A stretch of DNA of 64,000 bases from Roseovarius mucosus (GCF_002080415.1 NZ_CP020474.1:1054001-1118000), one strand, 5' to 3'. Counted from the first letter of the stretch, positions 1-9,628 are shown. The notes: generated from the sequence alone by a model not told the origin. Translations and numbers: made by a program.

Positions 1-664
1 GCTCGGAATTGGCATAGGCGAAACTGCCCACGAGCACCACGCCCCCTGCCATCCCCAAAAGCAGCGTCACCGGGGCCCCTGCCACGAAATACATCACGCC
101 CCAGCCAAAGAGAACAAGCGCGGCCTGCCCGAAATCGGGCTGCATCGCCAGAAAGGTGAGGATCACGAGGGTCAAAAGAAACGACCAACTCAGACCCGGC
201 GGCCCATTCACCTGCTGGCTTGCCGCCATCATCCAAGCGGCCACGACCACGAATACGGGCTTGAGAAACTCCGACGGCTGCACCGACGCAAAACCGAGGC
301 TATACCAACGTACCGCCCCCTTGCCAAAGTCTGTCCCCAGAAACGGCAGCGCCATAAGCGCGGCAAAGGCAGCGAGAAACCCTAGAACCGCCATGCGCCG
401 CACCATTTCCGGGCGCATCATCGACACCAGAACCATCACCGCCAGTGCCATGCCTCCGAAGAGCGCCTGACGCTGCACGTAGTAAAACGCGCCAAGCCCA
501 TTCTTTTCCGCAAGCGGTGGCGAGGCGGCCAGCCCCAACAACATACCGATACTGAACAGGATCAAGACGCATGTCAGCGACCATTTGTCGATCGTGCGCC
601 ACCATTTGGGAATGACGGGCTCTGCGTCCCGCAGGGGCACAGCCCCATAGACCATTTCTGTCAT
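1..664 (-). CDS. ftsW: Cell division protein FtsW, N-terminal part (cut by window edge)
   Basis: SEDS-family polytopic membrane protein that polymerises septal peptidoglycan from lipid II together with a class B PBP. The first 221 residues are visible: a short cytoplasmic tail, then hydrophobic segments at about 29-49, 66-83, 91-110, 135-149, 160-176 and 185-212. Family motifs present are VQPSEFLKP (about 128-136) and MQPDFGQ (about 174-180). The start ATG at 664 opens MTEMVYG and follows GAGGCGGCAGG. The C-terminal part lies beyond base 1. FtsW is preferred over RodA because of the long N-terminal tail ending in PKWWRTIDKWS. The gene upstream is divergent, so its usual dcw-cluster neighbour murD is not adjacent. 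Confidence 0.9.
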   Translation of the reverse strand, partial: MTEMVYGAVPLRDAEPVIPKWWRTIDKWSLTCVLILFSIGMLLGLAASPPLAEKNGLGAFYYVQRQALFGGMALAVMVLVSMMRPEMVRRMAVLGFLAAFAALMALPFLGTDFGKGAVRWYSLGFASVQPSEFLKPVFVVVAAWMMAASQQVNGPPGLSWSFLLTLVILTFLAMQPDFGQAALVLFGWGVMYFVAGAPVTLLLGMAGGVVLVGSFAYANSE

Positions 665-790
665 CTGCCTGCCGCCTCATGCATCTTGCGCCCCTTTTCG
701 GGGTCTGACACATATTCTAGCGCTGTTTTCGCCTTAATACCAGAACTATCCCCTTGCCAATCGGCGGCTTTTCGCGTCAGAGCCACGCAC

Positions 791-1984
791 ATGCGCCACA
801 ACTGCAACACGCTCATCCTTGGGGCCGGGGCCGCCGGCATGATGTGCGCGGCTAATGCCGGGCCAAGCACGCTGATCATCGACCATGCGCGCGCACCGGG
901 CGAGAAAATACGTATCTCAGGCGGTGGGCGGTGCAACTTCACCAATCTTGGCACGACACCGGCGAATTTCATCTCGGCCAACCCGCATTTCTGTAAATCC
1001 GCCCTCTCGCGCTATACCCAGTGGGATTTTCTTGATCTCATCGCGCGTCACGGCATCGCTTGGCATGAGAAAACCCTTGGCCAGCTTTTTTGCGACGACA
1101 AGGCCACACAGATCGTCACGCTGCTGGTCAAGGAACTGCGTCAATCGGGGGCCGATCTTTGGCTTTCAACGCATGTGTCGGACATCAGCCATGACGGCAG
1201 CCGGTTTCACGCCACGCTTGACCGCGAAGGGCGGCGCATGACTGTCTCCGCGCGCAACCTCGTGCTGGCCACGGGCGGCAAATCCATCCCCAAGATGGGC
1301 GCCACGGGCATGGCCTATGACATTGCACGCCAATTCGGCCACCAGATCACCGAAACGCGCCCGGCACTTGTACCACTCACCTTTTCCGACGCCCCTTTTA
1401 CCGCACTCTCCGGCACCGCCCTACCCGTCCGGGCCAGTTGCGACGGGGTCAGCTTTGATGAAGCGGCGCTTTTCACGCATCGCGGGCTGTCGGGCCCCGC
1501 CATCCTGCAAATTTCCTCTTACTGGCGCGAGGGGCAGGCGATCACCCTCGATCTCGATCCCAACGCCAGACTTTATGACATGCTCCGCCAGCAGCGTCAG
1601 ACCACAGGCCGCCGTAATATCACAACCGACCTTGGCCATTACCTACCCGCGAAACTGGTGACGCATCTGGCGGCGAGCTTGGGTCTTGCGGGCAATCTCG
1701 CAGATCACTCCGACGCGCGGCTCGCCGAGATCACCGGGGCGTTGCGCGGCTGGCAGATGAAGCCGACCGGCACCGAAGGCTATCGCACCGCCGAAGTCAC
1801 CTTGGGCGGCATCGACACTAACGGGCTTTCGTCAAAATCAATGGAATCCAATCACATGCCCGGCCTCTATGCCATTGGCGAGGCCGTAGATGTCACCGGG
1901 TGGCTTGGCGGTTACAATTTTCAATGGGCATGGTCGTCGGGTTGGGCTGCAGGCAAAGCGATCGCTCAAGCCGGGGATGGCTAA
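791..1984 (+). CDS. NAD(P)/FAD-dependent oxidoreductase, HI0933/BaiN-like family
   Basis: Predicted cytoplasmic flavoprotein of 397 residues. The N-terminus carries a Rossmann FAD-binding motif (GAGAAG at about 11-16), followed by the GEKIRISGGGRCNFTN stretch typical of the HI0933 family. An ATGGKS motif lies mid-protein, and the C-terminal FAD-contact region reads YAIGEAVDVTGWLGGYNFQWAWSSG. Length matches the family. An in-frame upstream start at 686 would add 35 residues without resemblance to the family, so ATG 791 (MRHNCNTLILG) is chosen. It is divergent from ftsW and converges on flgF with a 19-base gap. The substrate is unknown for most members; no pathway can be assigned from the neighbours. 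Confidence 0.88.
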   Translation: MRHNCNTLILGAGAAGMMCAANAGPSTLIIDHARAPGEKIRISGGGRCNFTNLGTTPANFISANPHFCKSALSRYTQWDFLDLIARHGIAWHEKTLGQLFCDDKATQIVTLLVKELRQSGADLWLSTHVSDISHDGSRFHATLDREGRRMTVSARNLVLATGGKSIPKMGATGMAYDIARQFGHQITETRPALVPLTFSDAPFTALSGTALPVRASCDGVSFDEAALFTHRGLSGPAILQISSYWREGQAITLDLDPNARLYDMLRQQRQTTGRRNITTDLGHYLPAKLVTHLAASLGLAGNLADHSDARLAEITGALRGWQMKPTGTEGYRTAEVTLGGIDTNGLSSKSMESNHMPGLYAIGEAVDVTGWLGGYNFQWAWSSGWAAGKAIAQAGDG

Positions 1985-2003
1985 GCCCGCACGCAATTCA
2001 ACG

Positions 2004-2765
2004 TCAGCCTTCGGGGGCCTGCATTGTCCTTGCGCCGCTTTCATCCAGTTCGCGCGCCGTCAGGACCATGCGCATACCCAATTCGAAATTCCGCTGCATC
2101 TGCATCGTCGACAGCAGTTCCTCGACCGGGTTGACGTTGCTGCTCTCCAGCGTGCCCTGCAACACCTCCGCCTGTTGATTGGGCGGCGGCAACACGCCCT
2201 CCACGGTTCGGATCTGACCGTCTGCACCTTTGGTCAGCGCAACATCCTCAGGCGGGATCACGGTGGCCAGCACACCGGCCAAGACCGGATCACCCTCAGG
2301 ATCATCAAGCGGCTGTATGTAGATTTCGCCAATATCCGTGATCCGGATATTGCGATAAGCGGGCACCTGAAGCGGGGCCATATCCGCACCCAGCATCGCA
2401 TCGCCCGCACCATTGCGCAGCGTGCCATCCGTATCACGCCGCAGATCGCCACGACGGCTGAGCGCCGGATCGCCGGACTCGGGCATCACGTAGAAAAAAC
2501 CCCGATCCGCAATCGCCACATCCAGTTCCTCGTCGGTGCGGGTGAGCCTGCCCGTTTCCTGCGAGAACCCGGCGGGCCCGGTCTCGACCTGAAAGGCACG
2601 AGTGGTCAACCCCTCCATCATGTCGAGGAACCGCACCCCGCCCTCGTTGGGCAGGTCGCGGCGATAACCCGGAACGGTCTGGTTGGCGAGGTTCTGCGCC
2701 TGCGCCACCTGACTGTCGCGATTGACGCCCAATGCGTTGAGCGCGGTATAGATCATGCGGTCCAT
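2004..2765 (-). CDS. flgF: Flagellar basal-body rod protein FlgF
   Basis: Proximal rod component of the flagellar basal body, 253 residues. The N-terminus MDRMIYTALNALGVNRDSQ followed by AQNLANQTVPGYRRD is the conserved flg_bb_rod domain. The C-terminus holds the matching VLQGTLESSNVNPVEELLSTMQMQRNFELG coiled-coil segment shared by rod, hook and FlgF/G proteins. It is last in the flgBCDEF run, 14 bases after flgE. Normally flgG, flgA and flgH would follow, but here the next gene is a convergent flavoprotein. Length is normal and I see no frameshift. Confidence 0.92.
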   Translation of the reverse strand: MDRMIYTALNALGVNRDSQVAQAQNLANQTVPGYRRDLPNEGGVRFLDMMEGLTTRAFQVETGPAGFSQETGRLTRTDEELDVAIADRGFFYVMPESGDPALSRRGDLRRDTDGTLRNGAGDAMLGADMAPLQVPAYRNIRITDIGEIYIQPLDDPEGDPVLAGVLATVIPPEDVALTKGADGQIRTVEGVLPPPNQQAEVLQGTLESSNVNPVEELLSTMQMQRNFELGMRMVLTARELDESGARTMQAPEG

Positions 2766-2779
2766 GGTGGCGCCTTGCG

Positions 2780-4039
2780 TTAGCTGCGGATGTTCAGAAC
2801 CGTGTCGGCCAAGGTTCCGTTGGTCTCGAGCGCTTTGGCAGAGGCCTGATAGTTCCGTTGCGCCATGATCAAGTTGACCAATTGCTCAGTCAGATCGACA
2901 TTCGAGCGTTCGACCGAGCCAGCCCTGATCGCACCAAAGCCACTTGTCCCCGGCACACCCAAACGGACGTCACCGGATTCTCGCGAGGCGCGGTAAGTTG
3001 CGCTACCGATGCTGCCAAGACCCTGGATATCCGAGAAATTCGCAACAGCAACCTGACCGACTGCAACCGAAGTCTCGGCACCATAGCTGGCCCAAACGGT
3101 GCCATCCTGACGCACATCAACCGAGGACAGATCAAGCTGGCGGGTGCCATTCTGTGACACAGCAATCGCGCCAAACGGGCCCTCAGACACCCGCGAGCCA
3201 CCAAGAGAAAGCGACAGCGCCTGCTCCCCAAAATCAAAGTTCATCGCCTCAAGACCGCCGGTCTGCGCGCCGCCCGCATCAAAAGACAATGTGGCCAGCG
3301 GATCGGTGGGGGCGGTGATAACGCCGTCGACCACCAGTTGCACCGTATAGGCCAACCCGCCATCCAGCGCGTCGGGCGCATCGGACATCACGAAATAGGC
3401 TTGCGCCGGCACGGCACGCCCCGCAGCATCCAGTACTGGGATTTGCGTGGTCGCAGCATAAGTCGTTGGATCCGCTGGATCAAAGGCAGCGGCAGGAATG
3501 GCCGCCTGCGCGCCCAGACCACCATTGTTGCTCAGCGACAGGTTGAACGATAGATCAACGGCCGTCGTCGCCTGAGGCGTGCCGAACTGCTGCGGGATCT
3601 GCAGGCGTTGCGTCTGTGTAGTGGACAGCGTGTCGCCATTCTCTGAGGTCGGGAAGACCGTAAGGAAATGCCCCGCCGCATTGGTCACAAACCCTTCTCG
3701 GTTCATGCCAAAGGCACCGGCACGGGTATAGCCCGCATCGGCCCCCGCATCCGGCCCGGTGCGGACCTGAAAGAACCCCGGCCCCTGCAAAGACAGGTCC
3801 AGCACATTGCCGGTCGCCGTCAGAGACCCCTGTTTGAAATCTACACCAATCCGGCTGACTTCGGTGCCTGATCCAATCTGTGACGCAGGGCGGCTGTACG
3901 GGCTGGTGGTATAGATGTCGGCGAATTCCGCCCGGCTGCCATGAAACCCGAGGGTGCCCACATTGGCAATATTGTTCGAAGTCACCGAAATGTCGGTCTG
4001 CGCGGCGTTCAGCCCGGAAAGTGCAGTGTGAAAGCTCAT
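2780..4039 (-). CDS. flgE: Flagellar hook protein FlgE
   Basis: Structural subunit of the flagellar hook, 419 residues. The N-terminal flg_bb_rod domain (MSFHTALSGLNAAQTDISV, NNIANVGTLGFHGSRAEFADIY) and the C-terminal domain (VERSNVDLTEQLVNLIMAQRNYQASAKAL) flank a variable Ala/Gly/Ser-rich middle. ATG 4039 is chosen because it opens the conserved MSFHTAL; a longer reading from 4126 adds 29 unrelated residues overlapping the flgD end. The N-terminus resembles the gammaproteobacterial-type FlgE more than the usual alphaproteobacterial form (judged by eye). The gap to flgD is 46 bases. Confidence 0.93.
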   Translation of the reverse strand: MSFHTALSGLNAAQTDISVTSNNIANVGTLGFHGSRAEFADIYTTSPYSRPASQIGSGTEVSRIGVDFKQGSLTATGNVLDLSLQGPGFFQVRTGPDAGADAGYTRAGAFGMNREGFVTNAAGHFLTVFPTSENGDTLSTTQTQRLQIPQQFGTPQATTAVDLSFNLSLSNNGGLGAQAAIPAAAFDPADPTTYAATTQIPVLDAAGRAVPAQAYFVMSDAPDALDGGLAYTVQLVVDGVITAPTDPLATLSFDAGGAQTGGLEAMNFDFGEQALSLSLGGSRVSEGPFGAIAVSQNGTRQLDLSSVDVRQDGTVWASYGAETSVAVGQVAVANFSDIQGLGSIGSATYRASRESGDVRLGVPGTSGFGAIRAGSVERSNVDLTEQLVNLIMAQRNYQASAKALETNGTLADTVLNIRS

Positions 4040-4085
4040 GAATCTGGTCCTGTCAGGTCGTTGAAGGGTCTGGTGTTGGTTGGGA

Positions 4086-4763
4086 TTAGCGAATATCGGT
4101 GATCTCGAGACTGCTACGCAGCCCATAGTCTTCGACCCTGAGGGTCATGTCCTGCCCGCCCTCGGGCATCTGCACCCCCACAACCCGGGCATAGACAAAG
4201 GGCTCTGCCGGTGTGTCGCCATCCACCTCGATCGCCACCCGCACCGCACCGCGCGCGGCGACGATCTCAGGCGGCAGGCCGTCCCAGTCAAAGCCCATCA
4301 GCCCGGCAGGCTGTGCGCCCATATCTTTTCGGTGGAGTTCCGCGCCCGTCTCGGCGTTGGAATAGATCACTGTGACAGCACTTGCCGCCTCTGGAAGGTC
4401 TGCCACACCGTGCACCCCGCCCGACGCATCTGGCCGCGCGAGCGAACCCGGCACCAAAACCTGTTGCCCCAAGAGCGACGAAGCGGTCGCAATCCGATTG
4501 CCCCCGATCTGGCTGCCGATATCGCTTAAGGTGGTGTTCACCCGGTCCAACCCCGCCACGGTCGAAAATTGCGCCATCTGTGCGAGGAATTCGCCATTTT
4601 CCATTGGCGCGAACGGGTCTTGGTTCTGTAACTGCGCCGTCATCAGCGCCAGAAAATCCTGCTGCCCCAGATCGCCATTGCCCGTCCGTGTTGGGGCGGA
4701 ATTGGCAGCGGCGGCGGCCGTAAACGTGGCACTTGCGCCGGTTGCTGTATTGACTTCAGGCAT
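4086..4763 (-). CDS. flgD: Flagellar hook-capping protein FlgD
   Basis: Hook assembly scaffold that caps the growing hook and is later shed; 225 residues. The low-complexity Ala/Thr/Asn-rich N-terminus is followed by the family signature LGQQDFLALMTAQLQNQDPFAPMENGEF at about 32-59, then the beta-rich FlgD FlgE-interacting region with GGVHGVADLPEAASAVTV and GFDWDG. It lies between flgC (11-base gap) and flgE, the order expected for a flgBCDE operon. Full length with no break. Confidence 0.92.
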   Translation of the reverse strand: MPEVNTATGASATFTAAAAANSAPTRTGNGDLGQQDFLALMTAQLQNQDPFAPMENGEFLAQMAQFSTVAGLDRVNTTLSDIGSQIGGNRIATASSLLGQQVLVPGSLARPDASGGVHGVADLPEAASAVTVIYSNAETGAELHRKDMGAQPAGLMGFDWDGLPPEIVAARGAVRVAIEVDGDTPAEPFVYARVVGVQMPEGGQDMTLRVEDYGLRSSLEITDIR

Positions 4764-4774
4764 TGCAGTGCTCC

Positions 4775-5191
4775 TTAGCCCTGACCCATCATGACCGTGC
4801 GTGCCATCAGCGTGCGCAGGGTCGAGACGGTTTCCAAAACATTCTGATACTGGCGGCTGGCCTCGACCATCTCGACCATTTCCTCGTCTGGGTTGACGAC
4901 AGATTCGTAGACGAAGCCCTCTTCATCGGCCATCGGATGATCGGGGCGGTAGGCACGCACAGGCTCTCGATCAAGCTGAACAACGTCGGTGACATGCGTG
5001 GTCGAAAGGCCGGACTGGCCGGTCTGATCGGCATAGATCGTCTCGAACACCGGGCGCAGCGGGCGATAGGCCTCTTCTTTGGTGGTGCTCACCGCCTGCG
5101 CATTGGCCATATTGGAGGCCACAGTATTCAAGCGCACCATCTGTGCCGACATGGCAGAGCTGGCGACATCAAAGATATTCTTGATCATCAT
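4775..5191 (-). CDS. flgC: Flagellar basal-body rod protein FlgC
   Basis: Proximal rod protein, 138 residues, usual family length. The N-terminus reads IFDVASSAMSAQMVRLN then VASNMANAQAVSTTKEEAYRP, the FlgC rod signature. The C-terminus GFVYESVVNPDEEMVEMVEASRQYQNVLE is the conserved second helix. The sequence looks closer to enterobacterial/gammaproteobacterial FlgC than to typical alphaproteobacterial FlgC (inference by eye). Only three bases separate it from the flgB stop, so translation is probably coupled. Confidence 0.93.
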   Translation of the reverse strand: MMIKNIFDVASSAMSAQMVRLNTVASNMANAQAVSTTKEEAYRPLRPVFETIYADQTGQSGLSTTHVTDVVQLDREPVRAYRPDHPMADEEGFVYESVVNPDEEMVEMVEASRQYQNVLETVSTLRTLMARTVMMGQG

Positions 5192-5194
5192 GGC

Positions 5195-5581
5195 TTATTC
5201 TCCCTTGATCGCCGTGTTCAAACCAGAAATCCGCCGGTTGAGCAGCGTAAGACTGGTTTGGTAACGCAGGCTGTTTTCCGCAAATTCCATCTGCTCCACA
5301 GCCAGTTCGACCGTATTGCCATCGAGCGAAGGATTGACCGGAACGCGGTATCCCGCCTGCCCCGCATTTGGACCACTGGTTGCGAAATGGCGGCCGTTGC
5401 TGGTGGCGAGGGCACCGCCACCAGTTTCAGCATTCAGCACCGTTTCGAAATCCATGTCGCGCGCCTTGAAACCCGGAGTCGCCGCATTGGCGATGTTTGA
5501 GGCCAGCATCGCGCCACGCTGCTCGCGCAGGTTCAGAGCCGAAGCAAAGAGGCTCAGGTGATCGCGGAACGCATCTGTCAT
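5195..5581 (-). CDS. flgB: Flagellar basal-body rod protein FlgB
   Basis: Proximal rod protein, 128 residues, first gene of the flgBCDEF set. Motifs: [29 protein letters not shown] at the N-terminus, and [28 protein letters not shown] near the C-terminus, both diagnostic for FlgB. The ATG at 5581 is preceded by an AAAGGAT ribosome-binding sequence. The upstream gene is divergent (start 5715), so the 133-base gap should contain the flg promoter; no sigma-54 or CtrA site could be assigned by eye with confidence. Confidence 0.93.
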   Translation of the reverse strand: MTDAFRDHLSLFASALNLREQRGAMLASNIANAATPGFKARDMDFETVLNAETGGGALATSNGRHFATSGPNAGQAGYRVPVNPSLDGNTVELAVEQMEFAENSLRYQTSLTLLNRRISGLNTAIKGE

Positions 5582-5714
5582 GGCGCGAGATCCTTTCCCG
5601 GGTGGTCATCGCAGTTGGTCCAGTCCTTGCAGGGTGACGTGCATCGTGGATGCTCCGGCCCTGCCCGCATCCCTGCAATTCTGGTGCCAACCCGCCCGAA
5701 ACCAAGGAACGCCG

Positions 5715-6143
5715 ATGTCAGAGACCGCCGCCCGCCCCGCCATGCGCAAGTCGCTCACCCTGCCCCGAAGCTTTAGTCGTGTGCTGGGGCGCCTGCTGAT
5801 CCTTCCCGCCACCGAGAGCCTGCCCCTCGCAAACAACGTCTACGCCCAAACCAGCAATCCGGTGCAGCGCGCGCTCGCGATGCGCCTGCGCCTGCGCCTC
5901 TTGCAAGAGGCTCTCGATGCCCCGCACAAACCCGTCCCACCGGTCAAAGCCGAACCCGAACCTCTGCCCCCACCGATGCCGGAACCAATGCCGGAGCCAG
6001 AGCCAGAACCCGCACCACCCCCAAAACCCGCCAAGACAGCCAAGCTCGTCAGTCTAGATCTGGCAGGCGGCGCTCTTTCCATGATGATGAGCGAATTGGG
6101 AAGCGGCGAAGACGCAGAGGATGATTTCTTTGGCGATGACTGA
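5715..6143 (+). CDS. Hypothetical proline-rich protein divergent from flgB
   Basis: Unrecognised protein of 142 residues. ATG 5715 is preceded by AAGGA at 5703-5707; an in-frame start at 5580 would overlap the flgB start and adds non-conserved sequence. What can be seen: a basic N-terminal third (MRKSLTLPRSFSRVLGRLLILP), a basic RLRLRLLQEAL stretch, a Pro/Glu-rich linker with repeated PMPEP and EPEPEP units at about 80-107, and an acidic tail ending AEDDFFGDD. No signal peptide or clear membrane helix. Its position back to back with flgB suggests, but does not show, a flagellar connection. Confidence 0.6.
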   Translation: MSETAARPAMRKSLTLPRSFSRVLGRLLILPATESLPLANNVYAQTSNPVQRALAMRLRLRLLQEALDAPHKPVPPVKAEPEPLPPPMPEPMPEPEPEPAPPPKPAKTAKLVSLDLAGGALSMMMSELGSGEDAEDDFFGDD

Positions 6144-6275
6144 ACCCCTTCAACGCCAATATCTTTGGATACCAGCCCTCTCTTTCGCCCCCTCGCAAAT
6201 ACCTTCGCGCGCTTTCTATTTCAGTCAGATCATGGGATTGTGGTTGTACTTCCAAGGCTGCCAGGAGATACGGAA

Positions 6276-6443
6276 ATGAAACAGTTGGCACCGCAAATGA
6301 CAGTGAACGATACGCATCGGTTTGGGCAAGACGCCAATACCCCCCTCCATCTCCCCAGTGGATGGTGGATTGCCCCCATGGTCGGTCTCGGCGTTGTGAT
6401 GTGGTACTGGATCATTTCCGCACTTCTCTCGGTTTTGGGCTAA
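6276..6443 (+). CDS. Small predicted membrane protein
   Basis: A 55-residue protein with one hydrophobic segment, WWIAPMVGLGVVMWYWIISALLSVLG, at the C-terminus, and a polar N-terminal half. ATG 6276 is supported by AGGAG at 6263-6267. A strong intrinsic terminator lies just downstream (6473-6509), which favours a real short transcript. I do not recognise a family. Single-span proteins of this size often associate with larger membrane complexes, but nothing here identifies a partner. Confidence 0.5.
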   Translation: MKQLAPQMTVNDTHRFGQDANTPLHLPSGWWIAPMVGLGVVMWYWIISALLSVLG

Positions 6444-6472
6444 GCCTCCCTCCAGAGCTTGCAAAGTGTTGT

Positions 6473-6509
6473 CGCCCGGTCGCTCTCGCGTCCGGGCGAA
6501 ACCTTTTTT
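6473..6509 (+). terminator. Intrinsic terminator after the small membrane protein
   Basis: Inverted repeat CGCCCGG (6473-6479) and CCGGGCG (6492-6498), followed by AAACC and a run of six T (6504-6509). It ends plus-strand transcription before the convergent mutase gene. Confidence 0.75.
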
Positions 6510-6529
6510 CCGGGTATTATGTAGAACTT

Positions 6530-6555
6530 GACCCCGCGCATGTCTGCACGGGGTC
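6530..6555 (-). terminator. Hairpin downstream of the mutase gene
   Basis: GACCCCG (6530-6536) pairs with CGGGGTC (6549-6555). It lies 37 bases past the mutase stop on the minus strand. There is no clear U-run, so termination is only suggested by position and stem. Confidence 0.4.
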
Positions 6556-6591
6556 GTTGTTCTTCTTGCCGTTTGTTGCAGCGCCCTGCCG

Positions 6592-8721
6592 TTATCCGCG
6601 CGCCTCGCGGATCAGCCGCAGAATATCCTTGGCTGCCTCAGGAATATTGGTGCCCGGACCAAAGATTGCCTTGACCCCCGCCTTCTTGAGGAAATCGTAA
6701 TCCTGTTGGGGGATCACCCCGCCGCAGATAACGATAATGTCGCCTGCATCCCGCGCCCTAAGCGCCGCGATCAGTTTCGGTGCCAATGTCTTGTGCCCCG
6801 CCGCCTGAGAGCTGATGCCCACCACATGTACGTCATTGTCAATGGCATCCTGCGCCGCCTCTTCTGGCGTCTGAAAGAGCGGGCCCACATCCACATCGAA
6901 CCCGATATCGGCAAAGGCGGTGGCAATCACCTTGGCACCGCGGTCATGCCCATCTTGCCCCATCTTGACGACAAGCATCCGCGGACGGCGCCCCTCAACC
7001 TCGGCAAAATCCTCGACGGATTTCTGAATGGCGGCAAAGCCTGCGTCGCCCTCATAGGCGGCACCGTAAACCCCGGCCAAAGTCTTGACCTCGGCGCGAT
7101 GCCGTCCAAACTCTTTTTCCAGTGCCATGCTGATCTCTCCTACCGTGGCGCGCGCACGCGCTGCCTCAACCGCTGCGTCGAGCAGATTGCCGCCCTCACG
7201 CGCACGGCGCGTCATCTCGTTCAAGGCGGCCTGACAAGCCGTCTCATCGCGTTGCGCGCGGATACGCTCCAACCGGGCGATCTGCGCCTCGCGCACCTTG
7301 TCGTTATCGATATCCAGAATATCGATCGGGTCTTCCTTGTCCTTGCGATACTTGTTGACGCCGACGATCACCTCGTCACCCCGGTCGATCATGGCCTGCC
7401 GGGTCGCCGCGGTTTCTTCGATGCGGAGCTTTGGCATGCCGGATTCCACCGCCTTGGTCATGCCCCCCATGGCCTCGACCTCTTCGATCAGGGCCCAGGC
7501 CTTTTCGGCCAACTCATGCGTCAGGCTCTCGACGTAGTAAGACCCCGCCAGCGGGTCGACCACCTTGGTGACGCCAGTCTCTTCTTGCAGGATCAACTGC
7601 GTATTGCGGGCGATGCGCGCGCTGAAATCTGTAGGCAGGGCAATCGCCTCATCCAGCGCATTGGTGTGCAGCGACTGCGTGCCCCCCAGAACCGCGCTCA
7701 TCGCCTCGTAGGCGGTGCGCACCACGTTGTTATAGGGATCTTGTTCCTGAAGGCTCACCCCGGATGTCTGGCAATGGGTGCGCAGCATCTTGGATTTCTC
7801 GTCCTTGGCACCGAATTCGGTCATGATCCGGTGCCAGAGCAGGCGCGCAGCGCGCAGCTTGGCGGCCTCCATAAAAAAGTTCATGCCGATGGCGAAGAAG
7901 AACGAAAGACGCGGCGCAAAGCTGTCTACATCCATGCCCGCAGCGATGGCTGCACGCACGTATTCGCGCCCGTCGGCCAACGTATAGGCCAATTCCTGCA
8001 CAAGGTTCGCGCCCGCCTCTTGCATGTGATAGCCCGAGATCGAGATCGAATTGAATTTTGGCATGTGTTGGGCCGTATAGCCGATGATATCCGACACAAT
8101 CCGCATGCTGGGTGCAGGTGGATAGATATAGGTGTTCCGGACCATGAATTCCTTGAGAATGTCATTCTGAATGGTGCCCGAGAGCAGCGCCCGATCATGG
8201 CCTTGCTCTTCTCCGGCGACGATAAAGCTGGCCAAAACCGGGATCACAGCGCCGTTCATCGTCATCGACACGGAAACCTTGTCGAGTGGGATGCCATCAA
8301 AGAGGATTTTCATATCCTCGACGCTGTCAATCGCCACACCTGCCTTGCCGACATCCCCCTCGACGCGGGGATGGTCGCTATCATAGCCGCGATGCGTGGC
8401 CAGATCGAAGGCGACTGAGACCCCCTGCTGTCCGGCTGCAAGGTTGCGGCGGTAAAAGGCGTTCGATTCCTCGGCCGTCGAAAACCCGGCATATTGCCGG
8501 ATCGTCCAGGGGCGGCCTGCGTACATCGTGGCCTTGACGCCGCGCGTAAAGGGCGCCTTTCCGGGGATGCTCCCCATATGCGGCAGCTCCGCCACATCCT
8601 CTGCGGTATAAAGCGGTTGAACCGCAATCCCCTCGAGCGTGTTCCACGTCAAGTCTTCGGGTGCGCGCCCCCGCAGTTCAGCCGCCGCGAGTTTACGCCA
8701 ATCGTCTTTCTTCGTCGCCAT
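6592..8721 (-). CDS. scpA: Methylmalonyl-CoA mutase
   Basis: Adenosylcobalamin-dependent isomerase converting (R)-methylmalonyl-CoA to succinyl-CoA, last step of propionyl-CoA assimilation; 709 residues, normal for the single-chain type. The N-terminal TIM-barrel part includes the CoA-site stretch [21 protein letters not shown] and [11 protein letters not shown]. The C-terminal B12 domain has the [11 protein letters not shown] motif with the axial His, and [14 protein letters not shown] 8721 ([10 protein letters not shown]) is preceded by AGAGGA. The start lies inside the upstream sulfotransferase-like gene with a 29-base overlap. It belongs with pccA and pccB in the same region. The symbol varies among genomes (scpA, mcmA, bhbA). 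Confidence 0.95.
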   Translation of the reverse strand: MATKKDDWRKLAAAELRGRAPEDLTWNTLEGIAVQPLYTAEDVAELPHMGSIPGKAPFTRGVKATMYAGRPWTIRQYAGFSTAEESNAFYRRNLAAGQQGVSVAFDLATHRGYDSDHPRVEGDVGKAGVAIDSVEDMKILFDGIPLDKVSVSMTMNGAVIPVLASFIVAGEEQGHDRALLSGTIQNDILKEFMVRNTYIYPPAPSMRIVSDIIGYTAQHMPKFNSISISGYHMQEAGANLVQELAYTLADGREYVRAAIAAGMDVDSFAPRLSFFFAIGMNFFMEAAKLRAARLLWHRIMTEFGAKDEKSKMLRTHCQTSGVSLQEQDPYNNVVRTAYEAMSAVLGGTQSLHTNALDEAIALPTDFSARIARNTQLILQEETGVTKVVDPLAGSYYVESLTHELAEKAWALIEEVEAMGGMTKAVESGMPKLRIEETAATRQAMIDRGDEVIVGVNKYRKDKEDPIDILDIDNDKVREAQIARLERIRAQRDETACQAALNEMTRRAREGGNLLDAAVEAARARATVGEISMALEKEFGRHRAEVKTLAGVYGAAYEGDAGFAAIQKSVEDFAEVEGRRPRMLVVKMGQDGHDRGAKVIATAFADIGFDVDVGPLFQTPEEAAQDAIDNDVHVVGISSQAAGHKTLAPKLIAALRARDAGDIIVICGGVIPQQDYDFLKKAGVKAIFGPGTNIPEAAKDILRLIREARG

Positions 8722-9628
8722 TCCGATGTCCTCTTCCAATCTGGCCAGAGGGCAGGTGTTTCCCCGCCTCATCTGATCCGGTTTCTTCTGATAGTCGCGC
8801 CACCCCATCTGCCCCGGCCGAAAGCCAGAAGAGATCGTCGGCATAGGCCTCTTGCAGGGCCAAACGCTGTGCCCGGTCAAAGGGCTGCCAACGCCCTTCG
8901 CCCTCGGGCAATTGTGTCAAATCGCCGCCACGCGCGGCCACAGCACGGCGTAACGCCGCCAGATCCGGCGCGCGGTTGAGCCAGAGCCGCGCCGCCTTGA
9001 CCGGCACCTCTGCAAGCCCGGTTATCGCGCGCAGCCGCCCCTCGGGGCGTCCGGCATGTACTTCATGCGGAAGGATCACGAGGTCGACACCGGGCAGCGC
9101 ACAGGCCAGATCAGTGATCACCTCGCGCCAATGCCGGTTGACCGTCACCAGCCGGTCAAGGTCATCGACCCCCGGCACACCGTGCCCCCGCGCCACGCCA
9201 TAGGCCAGCGACGACGCCCACCAACTATCCTGTCCGCGCACGGACAGCGCCACACGCGTGATCCGCCCGTCAAAAGCATGGGCGAACCGCGCCACACGCT
9301 CGCCAATGCCGGGATAGAGCCGCGCGTGTCGCAGGTTACGCCGGGTTGAGCCGATCATATTCTCATCGCTGATCAACACACGGGTCATGCCCTGCGTGCG
9401 CGCCTCTTCAAGTCGAAGGGCGATACGCCCACGCGCGCGGTCCAACTGTTGGGTGGCAGTGGCAAGGCCCGATGCCGGGATGACCCCACTCAACACACCG
9501 TCCCGTGTCACCTCTGGGCCCCAATAGCACAGGCCTTGCGCTGCCAAAGTACGCGCGTTGGCGCGCATATAGTGTTGAAACGAGGTTGAGGCGGTGCGAT
9601 GCGCGCCCAGATGCAGGATGATGTCCAT
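8693..9628 (-). CDS. Sulfotransferase-like P-loop protein
   Basis: A 311-residue protein starting [18 protein letters not shown]. The [11 protein letters not shown] segment matches the 5'-phosphosulfate-binding loop of bacterial sulfotransferase-family proteins (form GxxRTGTTxLQ). A later [16 protein letters not shown] region could correspond to the second PAPS-contact strand. No signal peptide. A much longer in-frame reading from 10336 runs through non-coding sequence and the neighbouring genes and is rejected. It overlaps the mutase start by 29 bases, so the two are probably cotranscribed, though no metabolic link is evident. The acceptor substrate is unknown. Confidence 0.6.
   Translation of the reverse strand: MDIILHLGAHRTASTSFQHYMRANARTLAAQGLCYWGPEVTRDGVLSGVIPASGLATATQQLDRARGRIALRLEEARTQGMTRVLISDENMIGSTRRNLRHARLYPGIGERVARFAHAFDGRITRVALSVRGQDSWWASSLAYGVARGHGVPGVDDLDRLVTVNRHWREVITDLACALPGVDLVILPHEVHAGRPEGRLRAITGLAEVPVKAARLWLNRAPDLAALRRAVAARGGDLTQLPEGEGRWQPFDRAQRLALQEAYADDLFWLSAGADGVARLSEETGSDEAGKHLPSGQIGRGHRNGDEERRLA

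Noticed and set aside
6706..8418. Plus-strand open frame (570 codons) opposite methylmalonyl-CoA mutase
   Set aside because: His/Arg-rich translation with no domain; the mutase is certain on the minus strand.
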